Shown piece after piece: positions 31,527 through 38,882 of a stretch of DNA of 41,580 bases. The notes under the pieces are model-generated. The model ran no database searches. It worked only from the letters and a program-made list of their open reading frames with translations, and was not told the DNA's origin. The stretch spans positions 1 to 41,580 of the forward strand of contig JAFUQN010000094.1 of the NCBI GenBank assembly GCA_017472365.1, written 5' to 3'. Origin of the DNA: Bacillota bacterium (GTDB lineage: Bacteria > Bacillota > Clostridia > Peptostreptococcales > Anaerovoracaceae). Numbering within the stretch: position 1 is the first letter of the stretch; each line of letters begins with the position of its first letter. Made by a program: the position numbers and the translations under genes.

Positions 31527-32753
31527 ATGGGATTCAACGAAGAACAGAGCACAGCCGGACAGAATCGCAGCCGCCGGCGTTTTGACGACGGCGGCCTTCT
31601 GGTTCTTTGGATCATCGGCATGGCAATCGCATTTGCGTTGATGTTTGCAATGTTGCATCAGTTGCTGGCCGGAGAGAATACAACGGATCGAAGAGAAACG
31701 CCGCCTGTGGAACGGGCGGCGGTGGTTGATGCGGCGGGAGAAACGTCACAGCCGCCGGTCGTATCGGCACGGTCAGCTGTGGTGATGGATCTGGCCTCGG
31801 GGCGCGTCCTGTATGAAAAACAGGGGATGGAGAGGGTGTATCCGGCCAGTACCACGAAAATCATGACGGTGCTTTTGGGGATTGAATACGGCCGGTTGGA
31901 CAGAATGGTAACGGTAGGAGGCGAGGCCATCGGAGTCGAAGGGTCTTCCATTTACCTGATGGATGGAGAAACGATTTCTTTGGAAGATTTATTATATGGG
32001 GCATTGCTTCGTTCCGGAAATGATGCGGCAACGGCCATAGCCATGGAGATCGGGGAAACGACGGACGGTTTTGTGGAGTTAATGAACAGGCGGGCTGCGG
32101 AACTGGGAATGGAGGGGACGCATTTTACAAATCCAACGGGTCTTCACGAAGAACAGCACTATACAACAGCGTACGATATGGCACTTTTGGGGAGAGCTGC
32201 TATGGTGAATCCGGCGTTTTCGGTGATTGCCGGAACAAAGTCACATACTGCACAGCGCCAGGAGGGACGGGATCCGTACTTTTACAATAAAAACAAGGTG
32301 GTACATCAATATGAAGGCGGAACCGGTGTGAAGATCGGCTACACGAAAGCTTCGGGGCGGACGCTGGTGGCTTCATCGGAACGGGATGGAAGAGCTGTGA
32401 TCTGTTCGGTGATGGATGCGCCGGACTGGTTCAATGATGCGTATGCGCTGATGAACTGGGCATATGATAATTTTGAATTGACGACCGTGGCCAGAGGAGA
32501 AGTGCAGTTGGAAAAGATTCCGGTAGAAGGCGGCGTGCGTGATACGGTCTGGGTGGGAACGAGGAGAGATGTAACGTGTTTGATTCGTCCGGAAGAACGG
32601 GAACGGATGGGAATCGCCTGTGCCGTGACAGAACCGATAATCGCTCCGGTCCGGCGCGGTGATCCGGCGGGGCAGCTGCATATCTACGTGGCGGGAGAGT
32701 ATGTCTATTCCGAACCGTTATATTTTTTGGAAGATGTGGAAGAGGTGAGGTGA
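31527..32753 (+). CDS. D-alanyl-D-alanine carboxypeptidase (DacA/PBP5 family), N-terminally anchored
   Basis: A 408-residue penicillin-binding peptidase S11, trimming peptidoglycan pentapeptides outside the membrane. Active-site motifs: PASTTK (Ser108, Lys111), SGN (163-165) and, in place of the usual KTG, KIG (269-271). Then comes a beta-rich PBP5-C-like domain (about 305-405). Rather than a cleavable signal, residues 22-46 are a non-cleaved-looking hydrophobic anchor preceded by a basic stretch RSRRR, and there is no C-terminal amphipathic helix, so it is probably anchored at the N-terminus. The ribosome binding site sits in the hairpin just upstream. Codon choice (TTG, CGG, ACG) differs from scpAB. 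The PyrK-like gene follows after 4 bases. Confidence 0.9.
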   Translation: MGFNEEQSTAGQNRSRRRFDDGGLLVLWIIGMAIAFALMFAMLHQLLAGENTTDRRETPPVERAAVVDAAGETSQPPVVSARSAVVMDLASGRVLYEKQGMERVYPASTTKIMTVLLGIEYGRLDRMVTVGGEAIGVEGSSIYLMDGETISLEDLLYGALLRSGNDAATAIAMEIGETTDGFVELMNRRAAELGMEGTHFTNPTGLHEEQHYTTAYDMALLGRAAMVNPAFSVIAGTKSHTAQRQEGRDPYFYNKNKVVHQYEGGTGVKIGYTKASGRTLVASSERDGRAVICSVMDAPDWFNDAYALMNWAYDNFELTTVARGEVQLEKIPVEGGVRDTVWVGTRRDVTCLIRPEERERMGIACAVTEPIIAPVRRGDPAGQLHIYVAGEYVYSEPLYFLEDVEEVR

Positions 32754-32757
32754 GGAA

Positions 32758-33765
32758 ATGGAACAGATGGCAGAGTTGTCTGTAAAACGTGAAAGCGGAT
32801 GTTTTGATGCGGGAACCGACCAGTGCCCCTGCGTACTGGCACTGACGGGAGACTGTCTGATTTGCAGCCGGCTTCAGGGAAAGGATGTGTGTGACTGTGA
32901 CTGGAACGGGATTTGTCCGTATACGGTGTTTTGTCAGAACGGAAATGAGATCGTTTCCCCGCGAGAAGAAGTGACAGCAGAGCTGGTGGAACGAACGGAC
33001 TATTCCGAGGAGATTTCGGTGTTCGTTTTCCGCGTGGGGCGAAGCTTTGCGCAGAGTGCGACGCTTCCCGGGAGTTTCGTGTTCCTGCGCCCTATCGGGT
33101 TTGAACGGTACTGCGATATACCGGTTTCGGTGATGAAGGCGGATGAAAAAGAAGGGACGATTCATCTGGCGATCCGGCGGGAGGGACCGAAATCAAAGCA
33201 GCTGACACAAAAAGCGGAACTGGTTGGGACAACATGCATAATCCGCGGCGTGTACCGGAGTGGCCTTTTGGGAACGGAGGCTTTGAAGCCAACAGATTTG
33301 AAAGGGAAAAAGATTCTCCTGATTACGAAAGGAATCGGGGCGGCGCCGGCGATGCTGATCATAGATCGTTTATTGACGATGAACGAAAAAGCAGGAATTC
33401 CAGGCGCAGAGATTCGTTGGCTGGCCGACAGTGAAAAGGTGGACCGGCGACTTTTGAAGGATTACGGCAGGGATGTAGCTCCGGAATACATCAGTTTGAG
33501 CAGTTTGGTGGAATCGGAAGAACTGCTGACAGAGATATTGAAAGAAGAACAACCCGACGTGACAGCGCTTATGGTGTCGGAATATTATATGGAACAACTG
33601 ATTAGAGTGATCAGAAAGGAATTGCCCCGGACGAAGATCGTACGGCTGAACAATGCGAAGATGTGCTGCGGTGAAGGCCTCTGTGGAGCGTGCACGGAGA
33701 TTGGTCCGGACGGAAGTGTGATCCGCAGATGCAAATGCCGTGACGAGAACGGTCCGATGGACTAA
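32758..33765 (+). CDS. PyrK-like FAD/[2Fe-2S] oxidoreductase with Cys-rich N-terminus
   Basis: A 335-residue protein. Residues 1-60 hold nine cysteines (15, 23, 25, 33, 36, 45, 47, 53, 59), including CPCVLALTGDCLICSRL and CDCDWNGICPY, a conserved-looking metal or Fe-S module. From about 65 a ferredoxin-reductase fold follows (FVFLRP...FERYCDIPVSV for flavin, LLITKGIGAAPAMLII for NAD). The end carries Cys304-x4-Cys309-x2-Cys312-x12-Cys325, the [2Fe-2S] pattern of PyrK, the electron-transfer subunit of dihydroorotate dehydrogenase. No pyrD is adjacent and the N-terminal module is not part of PyrK, so the electron acceptor is unknown. It is paired with a carboxypeptidase gene, with stops and starts 4 bases apart, and ends at a strong terminator. 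Confidence 0.85.
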   Translation: MEQMAELSVKRESGCFDAGTDQCPCVLALTGDCLICSRLQGKDVCDCDWNGICPYTVFCQNGNEIVSPREEVTAELVERTDYSEEISVFVFRVGRSFAQSATLPGSFVFLRPIGFERYCDIPVSVMKADEKEGTIHLAIRREGPKSKQLTQKAELVGTTCIIRGVYRSGLLGTEALKPTDLKGKKILLITKGIGAAPAMLIIDRLLTMNEKAGIPGAEIRWLADSEKVDRRLLKDYGRDVAPEYISLSSLVESEELLTEILKEEQPDVTALMVSEYYMEQLIRVIRKELPRTKIVRLNNAKMCCGEGLCGACTEIGPDGSVIRRCKCRDENGPMD

Positions 33766-33777
33766 ACCGGGAAATAA

Positions 33778-33811
33778 AAAAGACTGTCGATATAGACTCG
33801 ACAGTCTTTTG
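33778..33811. terminator. Bidirectional intrinsic terminator
   Basis: 13-bp perfect stem AAAAGACTGTCGA / TCGACAGTCTTTT with a 7-base loop, T runs on both strands; between the PyrK-like gene and the convergent YoaK-family gene. Confidence 0.92.
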
Positions 33812-33820
33812 CACTTTTAT

Positions 33821-34510
33821 TTACGCAGCCTGCGCTGCTTTTAAAGCCTTTTCGCGCTTGGTCTGGATGTAGTAGATCAGAGACCATACAAACATCAGAG
33901 CGCTGAGAGGCCAGATTCCGTATGTACCCATACGGACGGTGATCCAGGTTCCCAGGAATGCGCCAGTGGGGAAGGAAAGGAACACGCAGAGATAGCGGAG
34001 GAACTTTCCCTTCGCGGCAGAACCTCCGGTGACAGCTTTACAGAACAGCTGTGCCAGGTTACGCAGGTTACCGGTACCGATGGTGGAGTTGTGGGCAGAA
34101 CCTTCCCAGCTACGGAAAACGCAGAAGTGAGTCCCTGCCAGAACGCTGAGAGCGTAGCCGGCAGCAACGTTCATCGAGGTGGGCAGTAAGCCGATGACGA
34201 ACAGGGCGACAGCTTCAATCAGCATAGTATTCAGTCTCCAGTCGGATTTTTTAAACGCCCACTTCAGAATTTCACTGAGGCAGACACCGCCGAAGCACAT
34301 GAGGATCGGTATTAAATAAAAGACAAAATCGGACATATTTCCATAGGCCAGGGACATACCGCAGCGGATCTGGTTACCGGTATGGAAGCTGACCATATTG
34401 CCTCCGCGGGCAATGAAGGCGTACGTGTTGACGTATCCGCCCAGCAGTGTGATCCCGATGAGAAACTGCGCTTTTTCTACAAACGGGACGGTTTTGATTT
34501 CAGTTCCCAA
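33821..34510 (-). CDS. YoaK-family membrane protein (DUF1275)
   Basis: A 229-residue protein with six hydrophobic segments. Family signature early on: GGYVNTYAFIARGGNMVSFHTGNQIR, i.e. the GG...NMVS..TGN pattern of DUF1275, then GSAHNSTIGTGNLRNLAQ in the second half. Function of the family is unknown. TTG start at 34510, supported by AAGGAGAG 8 bases upstream and the lack of any ATG nearby. Own promoter at 34573-34601, convergent with the PyrK-like gene. Confidence 0.9.
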   Translation of the reverse strand: MGTEIKTVPFVEKAQFLIGITLLGGYVNTYAFIARGGNMVSFHTGNQIRCGMSLAYGNMSDFVFYLIPILMCFGGVCLSEILKWAFKKSDWRLNTMLIEAVALFVIGLLPTSMNVAAGYALSVLAGTHFCVFRSWEGSAHNSTIGTGNLRNLAQLFCKAVTGGSAAKGKFLRYLCVFLSFPTGAFLGTWITVRMGTYGIWPLSALMFVWSLIYYIQTKREKALKAAQAA

Positions 34511-34572
34511 GATGCAAACTCTCCTTCAATTTCTTCTCGATTCTTTCCTGTGCGATGACCGCACCATTATCG

Positions 34573-34601
34573 ATTATGGCAGTTTGTTAAGAAAAAGTCA
34601 A
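34573..34601 (-). promoter_or_regulatory. Promoter of the YoaK-family gene
   Basis: Minus strand: -35 TTGACT (34601-34596), 17-bp spacer, -10 CATAAT (34578-34573). Confidence 0.65.
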
Positions 34602-34645
34602 GGTGAAATGTTGAAAAATCAACGCGGAGAGACGAGAATTGCACT

Positions 34646-34676
34646 GGCAACCGGCCCGCGAAGCGGGCCGGTTGCC
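34646..34676. repeat. Long perfect GC palindrome GGCAACC...GGTTGCC
   Basis: 14-bp arms GGCAACCGGCCCGC / GCGGGCCGGTTGCC with loop GAA. The best preserved of the intergenic GC palindromes in this window, in an otherwise A+T-rich gap and without T runs, so not a terminator. Confidence 0.75.
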
Positions 34677-34763
34677 TCCGTTGTAAGAAGCGACGCCGGC
34701 CGGGTGAATGATGTACGGAATTGATAGGTAGCGTTGGGTGGAATCACACTTTTAATGAGGTGT

Positions 34764-35014
34764 GTTTACGGAAACAGTAAAAAAGAAATTGTTTCCGTTA
34801 AAACTAGTAAGCGCATAGGGTATAAACGAATGAAAAAGCGTATGATGATTTGTTGAGACGGGCCTTTATGGTTGAATAAAATGAGAAATGTATCAGATTT
34901 GAGCTGATTTCGTGACAGAATCTTAAGAAACGGTAAAATTGTTTACGGTAAAGAGGTATTAGATGATAGAGCCGTAAACACTTCAAAAAGTAACAGTAAA
35001 GTCGTATTTTGAAG
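34764..35014. repeat. AT-rich region with repeated TTTACNGTAAA-type motif and three inverted repeats
   Basis: Part of the 576-base gap between the YoaK and nuclease-like genes. A perfect 11-bp palindrome TTTACGGTAAA stands at 34942-34952. Variants or half-sites: AACAGTAAA 34773-34781 and 34992-35000, AACGGTAAA 34929-34937, GTTTACGG 34764-34771, and CCGTAAAC 34972-34979. Larger inverted repeats: ACGGAAACA / TGTTTCCGT (34768-34776, 34790-34798), GTTTACGG / CCGTAAAC (34941-34979), CTTCAAAA / TTTTGAAG (34981-35014). It reads like a set of binding sites upstream of the next gene. No gene is visible. Confidence 0.5.
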
Positions 35015-35058
35015 AGTAAAAATATGGAAAATATGTTTATAATTCCATCTCTGTGTTG

Positions 35059-35064
35059 TATAAT
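35059..35064 (+). promoter_or_regulatory. -10 box of the PD-(D/E)XK-like gene
   Basis: Perfect TATAAT. With a 17-bp spacer the -35 would be TTATAA (35036-35041), a weak match. Transcription would begin about 16 bases before the chosen start codon. Confidence 0.5.
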
Positions 35065-35086
35065 TATGGAAGGGGGGATAGGGCCT

Positions 35087-35854
35087 ATGGAAATAAAAAC
35101 ACGGTTAGAGATGGAGCGGAATCGGTTAAAAGAACAAATTAAACAGGATCGAAGGGAAATGAGAAATTTACCGGATAAAAAGTTGGAGATGAGGACGATT
35201 CGTGGGAAGCGTTACCTATCGAAAGAAGTGCGGGAGCGTGGAATGAAACGATTTCGAGCGGTAAAACAAATCGATTATCATTTCGTACAGAGGGTAAGGC
35301 GAAAACGTTTTCTCAAAGAACGCGTTTATAGAATGGAAATCGATAAAGCTGTAATCGATTGGTTTTTGGAGAGGTACGAGCCATGGGATGATGCCAGCAT
35401 CTGGGAGGCAGTACCGGAAGCATATCGGTTGGCATTGACTTGTCAGAAATTTAAGGGATTAGAAGAAGACCGGGGTGATCATTTTCTGGAAGAGCATTTG
35501 ATCCATACGAATTCTATTGGAGAGGGATTTCGCTCAAAAGCAGAGATGCAGATTTCAGAAATATTGAGAGTCAGGAAAATTGATTACTTGTATGAGCCTG
35601 TATTGTACTTAGGTGAACATAGGGTGAGACCGGATTTTAAAATGACTCATCCTAAGACAGGAAAAGCAATTTATATTGAATATTTTGGGATGATAGGGAA
35701 TGAAGACTACACATGTAAGGCAATGGAAAAAATATATTGGTATTTGGAAAATGGTTATATTCCCAATGTAAATGTTATTTTTCTCATGGAGACTCCTAAT
35801 TCCGGATTACATTTAGCATCGTTGAATAAAACGTTGGATATGGTATTAAATTAA
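35087..35854 (+). CDS. Orphan protein with PD-(D/E)XK nuclease-like C-terminus
   Basis: A 255-residue protein, distinctly A+T-rich compared with all neighbours except the GNAT at 8076. Start at ATG 35087 (MEIKTRLEMERN) behind AAGGGGGG and just downstream of the TATAAT; an upstream ATG frame from 35009 would begin before the promoter. N-terminal coiled coil, about residues 3-28, then a basic helical region (RGKRYLSKEVRERGMKRF). From about 165: FRSKAEMQISEIL (Glu), VRPDFKMTHPKTGKAIYIEYFGM, i.e. the E...PD...(x)n...E-x-Y/F layout of PD-(D/E)XK folds with Tyr where Lys is usual. The layout recalls an uncharacterised family of stand-alone proteins common in gut Clostridia (YPDF...YWEHFGM type). 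Activity unproven. Confidence 0.7.
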   Translation: MEIKTRLEMERNRLKEQIKQDRREMRNLPDKKLEMRTIRGKRYLSKEVRERGMKRFRAVKQIDYHFVQRVRRKRFLKERVYRMEIDKAVIDWFLERYEPWDDASIWEAVPEAYRLALTCQKFKGLEEDRGDHFLEEHLIHTNSIGEGFRSKAEMQISEILRVRKIDYLYEPVLYLGEHRVRPDFKMTHPKTGKAIYIEYFGMIGNEDYTCKAMEKIYWYLENGYIPNVNVIFLMETPNSGLHLASLNKTLDMVLN

Positions 35855-35899
35855 GGTATAATAAAAATAATGATTTGACGGAAGAAAGGAATCGAAAAG

Positions 35900-36781
35900 A
35901 TGAATTTACATATTGATGATTGGAAAAAGCAGAATGTAATCGATGGAAAACCGCTGGATATCCGCCTGATCGCTTTGGATATGGACGGAACGCTTCTGAA
36001 CGAACACGGTGTTCTGTCGGAGGAAAGCAAGGCGGCGCTGCTGGCTGCCATGGAACAGGGAGTTCACGTGGTCATCGCCACCGGCCGTGTGTTCAGTGCA
36101 CTTCCTCAGGATGTGATCACTGTTCCGGGGATCGAATACGCCATCACTTCCAATGGTGCCAATATCATTCGCCTGGCGGACAATGAAACGATCTATTCCG
36201 ATTTGATCGACGGCGATAAGCTGGATGCGATCATGGACATTCTGGAAGATGACACCATCATGAAGGAAGTGTTTTACGACCATCAGGTTTACGCACAGAA
36301 AAGTTGTCTGGAAAATCTGGCGGCGTATGGGATCCGTTCTGAAAAATCCCAGAGATATACGCTGACGACCCGCCAGCCGGTGGAGGATGCCCTGGCACTG
36401 ATTCTGGAAAATCGTCACAAGCTGGAAAACATCAATTTGATGTTCGGTGATGAGACGCGTCGTCAGGAGGTATGGAAGCGCCTTAACAGTGTGGAAGGAA
36501 TCACCGCCTGCAGTTCAATGCCCTACAATCTTGAAATTGGTGGGGCGAATACCAGTAAGGCAGCCGCGCTGGATGCGCTGGCCGAGATCCTGGGTGTCCA
36601 TAAAAGCCAGATCATGGCCTGCGGCGACAGTTCCAACGACGTGGCGATGCTGCGTCATGCGGGGATTTCCATTGCTATGGGAAATGCAGAGGATTCTGTA
36701 AAGAACGAAGCTATGATGGTGACAAAGACCAATGCAGAACACGGTGTGGCATATGCCATTCAAAAGCTGGTGCTGAAATGA
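35900..36781 (+). CDS. Cof-type HAD-superfamily phosphatase
   Basis: A 293-residue cytoplasmic hydrolase of the HAD IIB (Cof) type. The nucleophile motif ALDMDGTLL (Asp27, Asp29) is preceded by an unusual 20-residue leader; motif II VVIATGR, the cap region in the middle, GGANTSKAAALDALAEILG with the conserved Lys, and the metal motif ACGDSSNDVAMLRHAGISIAMGNA complete the fold. Probable role: dephosphorylation of sugar phosphates or a coenzyme-type phosphate; substrate open. AGAAAGGAAT precedes the ATG. Its stop overlaps the mnmM start (ATGA). Confidence 0.93.
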   Translation: MNLHIDDWKKQNVIDGKPLDIRLIALDMDGTLLNEHGVLSEESKAALLAAMEQGVHVVIATGRVFSALPQDVITVPGIEYAITSNGANIIRLADNETIYSDLIDGDKLDAIMDILEDDTIMKEVFYDHQVYAQKSCLENLAAYGIRSEKSQRYTLTTRQPVEDALALILENRHKLENINLMFGDETRRQEVWKRLNSVEGITACSSMPYNLEIGGANTSKAAALDALAEILGVHKSQIMACGDSSNDVAMLRHAGISIAMGNAEDSVKNEAMMVTKTNAEHGVAYAIQKLVLK

Positions 36782-37371
36782 GTGAAAATCTGATTACAAA
36801 AACCACGGTCTGGGCCATGGAAATCGTGGGACAATATATAAAGGAAGGCGATACCGTTATTGACGCCACCATGGGCAACGGACACGATACGCTGGCGCTG
36901 GCAAAGCTGGTAGGGCCGAAGGGCAGTGTCATTGCCTTCGATGTTCAGCCGCAGGCGTTGGATAATACCAGGACGCTGTTAGAGAGCGAAGGGGTGACAT
37001 TATGTGATGCAGCCCGGGAGCATGGCGTCCGGCTGATCCTGGATACCAACGCGAACCTGCGACAGTACGTCGGCGGAAGCGGGGTTGCTGCGGTGTTGTT
37101 TAACCTGGGATACCTTCCAGGAGGAGATAAGTCGGTAACGACGACAAAGGAAGAAACGATGACGGCGGTTTCGGCTGCACTGGATGTGGTGAAACCAGGC
37201 GGGCTGGTTTGTGCGGTGTTGTACAGCGGCCACGAACAGGGTGCGGAGGAAAAAGCCGCGCTTCTGGAATGGGCGAAGGAGCTTTCTTCGAAGGAATATC
37301 ACGTGGCGTACATCTCCATGTGGAACCAGAAAAAATGCCCGCCGGAGATCCTGCTGATCACAAAAAAATAG
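36778..37371 (+). CDS. mnmM: SAM-dependent tRNA methyltransferase MnmM (YtqB family)
   Basis: A 197-residue class I methyltransferase. Start ATG overlaps the preceding stop by 4 bases (ATGA). Seen: DATMGNGHDTLALA for SAM binding, VIAFDVQPQAL, AAVLFNLGYLPGGDKSVTT, with NLGYLPGGD being the signature of the YtqB family (PF06962, annotated as rRNA methylase), and a C-terminal YISMWNQKKCPPEILLI. B. subtilis YtqB has been identified as MnmM, which methylates 5-aminomethyl-2-thiouridine in tRNA; I transfer this by family, not by experiment. Confidence 0.88.
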   Translation: MSENLITKTTVWAMEIVGQYIKEGDTVIDATMGNGHDTLALAKLVGPKGSVIAFDVQPQALDNTRTLLESEGVTLCDAAREHGVRLILDTNANLRQYVGGSGVAAVLFNLGYLPGGDKSVTTTKEETMTAVSAALDVVKPGGLVCAVLYSGHEQGAEEKAALLEWAKELSSKEYHVAYISMWNQKKCPPEILLITKK

Positions 37372-37380
37372 CACATAAAA

Positions 37381-37410
37381 AAGGATGTCTCACAGGAGAC
37401 ATCCTTTGAA
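37381..37410. terminator. Bidirectional intrinsic terminator
   Basis: 11-bp stem AAGGATGTCTC / GAGACATCCTT with loop ACAG. A good T run follows on the minus strand (TTTTTT), a weaker one on the plus strand. Between convergent mnmM and the DUF1508 gene. Confidence 0.85.
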
Positions 37411-37421
37411 TGTTTTTGAGG

Positions 37422-37790
37422 TTATTCTTCTACGATTTCAGCATCGGGAGCATTATTCTTTACGGATTCGATGCCGTTTAAGCAGCTGGCCTTGGCTTTG
37501 TAGCCTTCGCCCACAGCGATGACCTGACCGTTGGTAGCCTTCAGGCGGAAGCGGAATTCGCCGGCTTTATCAGCGTAAACTTCAAACTTCGGGTGCTTTT
37601 CTTCAGCGTAGCCTTCCACAGTCTGGTCTTCCACAGCAGCTGCAGGAGCGTTTTTCTGAACGCTGGCGATGCCTTTCTTACAAGCATCTTCGGAAGCGTA
37701 TACTTCAGAAGTAGCGATGACCTGGCCGTTGGTAGCCTTCAAATCAAACTTAACACCGGTATTAGTTTTGCGTACAACAAATTTTCCCAT
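37422..37790 (-). CDS. YegP-like protein, two DUF1508 repeats
   Basis: A 122-residue protein made of two copies of the DUF1508 motif: GKFVVRKTNTGVKFDLKATNGQVIATSE...ACKKGIASVQKNAP, and HPKFEVYADKAGEFRFRLKATNGQVIAVGE...SCLNGIESVKNNAP. The word LKATNGQVIA is identical in both. YegP-type proteins are small, abundant and of unknown function. Start with AGGAGG 8 bases upstream. Transcribed from a strong promoter at 37835-37863. Confidence 0.95.
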   Translation of the reverse strand: MGKFVVRKTNTGVKFDLKATNGQVIATSEVYASEDACKKGIASVQKNAPAAAVEDQTVEGYAEEKHPKFEVYADKAGEFRFRLKATNGQVIAVGEGYKAKASCLNGIESVKNNAPDAEIVEE

Positions 37791-37834
37791 AGTTTCATCC
37801 TCCTGTTGATGGAATTATCTGAAAGTTTAAAGTC

Positions 37835-37863
37835 ATTGTACCCTGCCGATGTTGATTTGTCAA
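37835..37863 (-). promoter_or_regulatory. Strong promoter of the YegP-like gene
   Basis: Minus strand: -35 TTGACA (37863-37858, consensus), 17-bp spacer, -10 TACAAT (37840-37835). Its -35 box abuts the -35 box of the divergent EamA promoter. Confidence 0.75.
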
Positions 37864-37880
37864 TTGGACAGAGATATAAT
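37852..37880 (+). promoter_or_regulatory. Promoter of EamA transporter 2
   Basis: -35 TTGATT (37852-37857), 17-bp spacer, -10 TATAAT (37875-37880). The spacer begins with the dyad TGTC-AATTG-GACA (37858-37870), which also covers the -35 of the opposite promoter: a possible shared operator. Confidence 0.7.
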
Positions 37881-37926
37881 AAAGGCGTCGGCGCGGTTAA
37901 TATACGCGTCGCAGGGAGGCGATTTC

Positions 37927-38844
37927 TTGACAGAATTAAACATCGATAAGAAAGAACGCGGGCTGGCAATCGCTGCCGCGGCCGCGGGAAATACCATCTG
38001 GGGATTCAGTTTCCTGTTCACGAAAGTGGCTATGGGCGTGACAACCCCAGACGTTTTGTTATCCATCCGTTTTATTGTGGCAGTAACTATCATGACCGTG
38101 ATGGCGGCCACGGGGAAGATGCCCATCCACCTGAAAGGGAAAAATCTGAAACCGGTGATTTGGCTTGGAATCACGGAGCTAGGCTATTTCTACTTCGAAA
38201 CCTACGGTGTTTATTATACCAATGCAACTTTCGCCGGCGTGGTCCTCAGCATTACTCCGGTGGTGTCCATGGCGGCTGCGGCCATGTTCCTGAAGGAATA
38301 TCCCACGAAGCGTCAGGCGCTGTTTTGTCTCTTACCCATCGTCGGTGTGATGATCGTCACTGCAGCGGGGAAATCTATGGGGATCATCCGTCCCATCGGC
38401 GTCATTTTCCTGATCCTCACAACGCTGGTATCGGCGGCGTACAAGACGATCAACCGCAGCTCTGCCAGCGAATTCACCGGTTCGGAACGTACCTACGTTA
38501 TGCTGATCATGTGTATGGTGACCTTCACATTCACAGCTTTCCGTTCTGTGAACTGGAGTCTGACGGAATATCTGAGACCGCTGTCAGAACCGTCCTTTGT
38601 GATTACGGTCCTGATTCTCAGTGTGTTCTGTTCTATCGCCTGTAACGTCATGGTCAATTACGCGGCGGGACGAATGTCCGTTGTTCAGATGGCCACTTAC
38701 AGCGGGTTGACCACCATCTGTTCTATGTTCTCCGGGATCCTCTTCTTGAAGGAACCGGTCAATGCTGCGTCTCTTCTGGGCTCGGTACTGATCCTGGTGG
38801 GCGTATGGCAGGTAACAAAGGTAGAAAAGGCGAAGAATGATTAA
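37927..38844 (+). CDS. EamA/DMT-family transporter 2
   Basis: A 305-residue membrane protein with ten hydrophobic segments in two EamA repeats: AAAAGNTIWGFSFLFTKVAM at the start, ITELGYFYFETYGVYYTNATFAGVVLSITPVVSMAAA at the end of the first half, and MATYSGLTTICSMFSGILFLKEPVNAASLLGSVLILVGVW at the C-terminus. Start taken at TTG 37927, because GGGAGG is 7 bases upstream; an ATG at 37849 would lie upstream of the promoter. Substrate unknown. Only distantly similar to transporter 1. Confidence 0.9.
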   Translation: MTELNIDKKERGLAIAAAAAGNTIWGFSFLFTKVAMGVTTPDVLLSIRFIVAVTIMTVMAATGKMPIHLKGKNLKPVIWLGITELGYFYFETYGVYYTNATFAGVVLSITPVVSMAAAAMFLKEYPTKRQALFCLLPIVGVMIVTAAGKSMGIIRPIGVIFLILTTLVSAAYKTINRSSASEFTGSERTYVMLIMCMVTFTFTAFRSVNWSLTEYLRPLSEPSFVITVLILSVFCSIACNVMVNYAAGRMSVVQMATYSGLTTICSMFSGILFLKEPVNAASLLGSVLILVGVWQVTKVEKAKND

Positions 38845-38867
38845 AATTGTTAATTGCCGATAAACGA

Positions 38868-38873
38868 TATAAT
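38868..38873 (+). promoter_or_regulatory. -10 box in front of the FAD oxidoreductase gene
   Basis: TATAAT, 130 bases ahead of the gene; the best -35 is TTGTTA (38847-38852) with a short 15-bp spacer. Two palindromes begin 10 bases downstream. Confidence 0.5.
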
Positions 38874-38882
38874 GATTATTCA

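Noticed and set aside
34764-35014. CRISPR array or plasmid-type iterons
   Set aside because: The repeated words are 9-11 bases, irregularly spaced and in both orientations; no uniform repeat-spacer pattern, no cas or rep gene.
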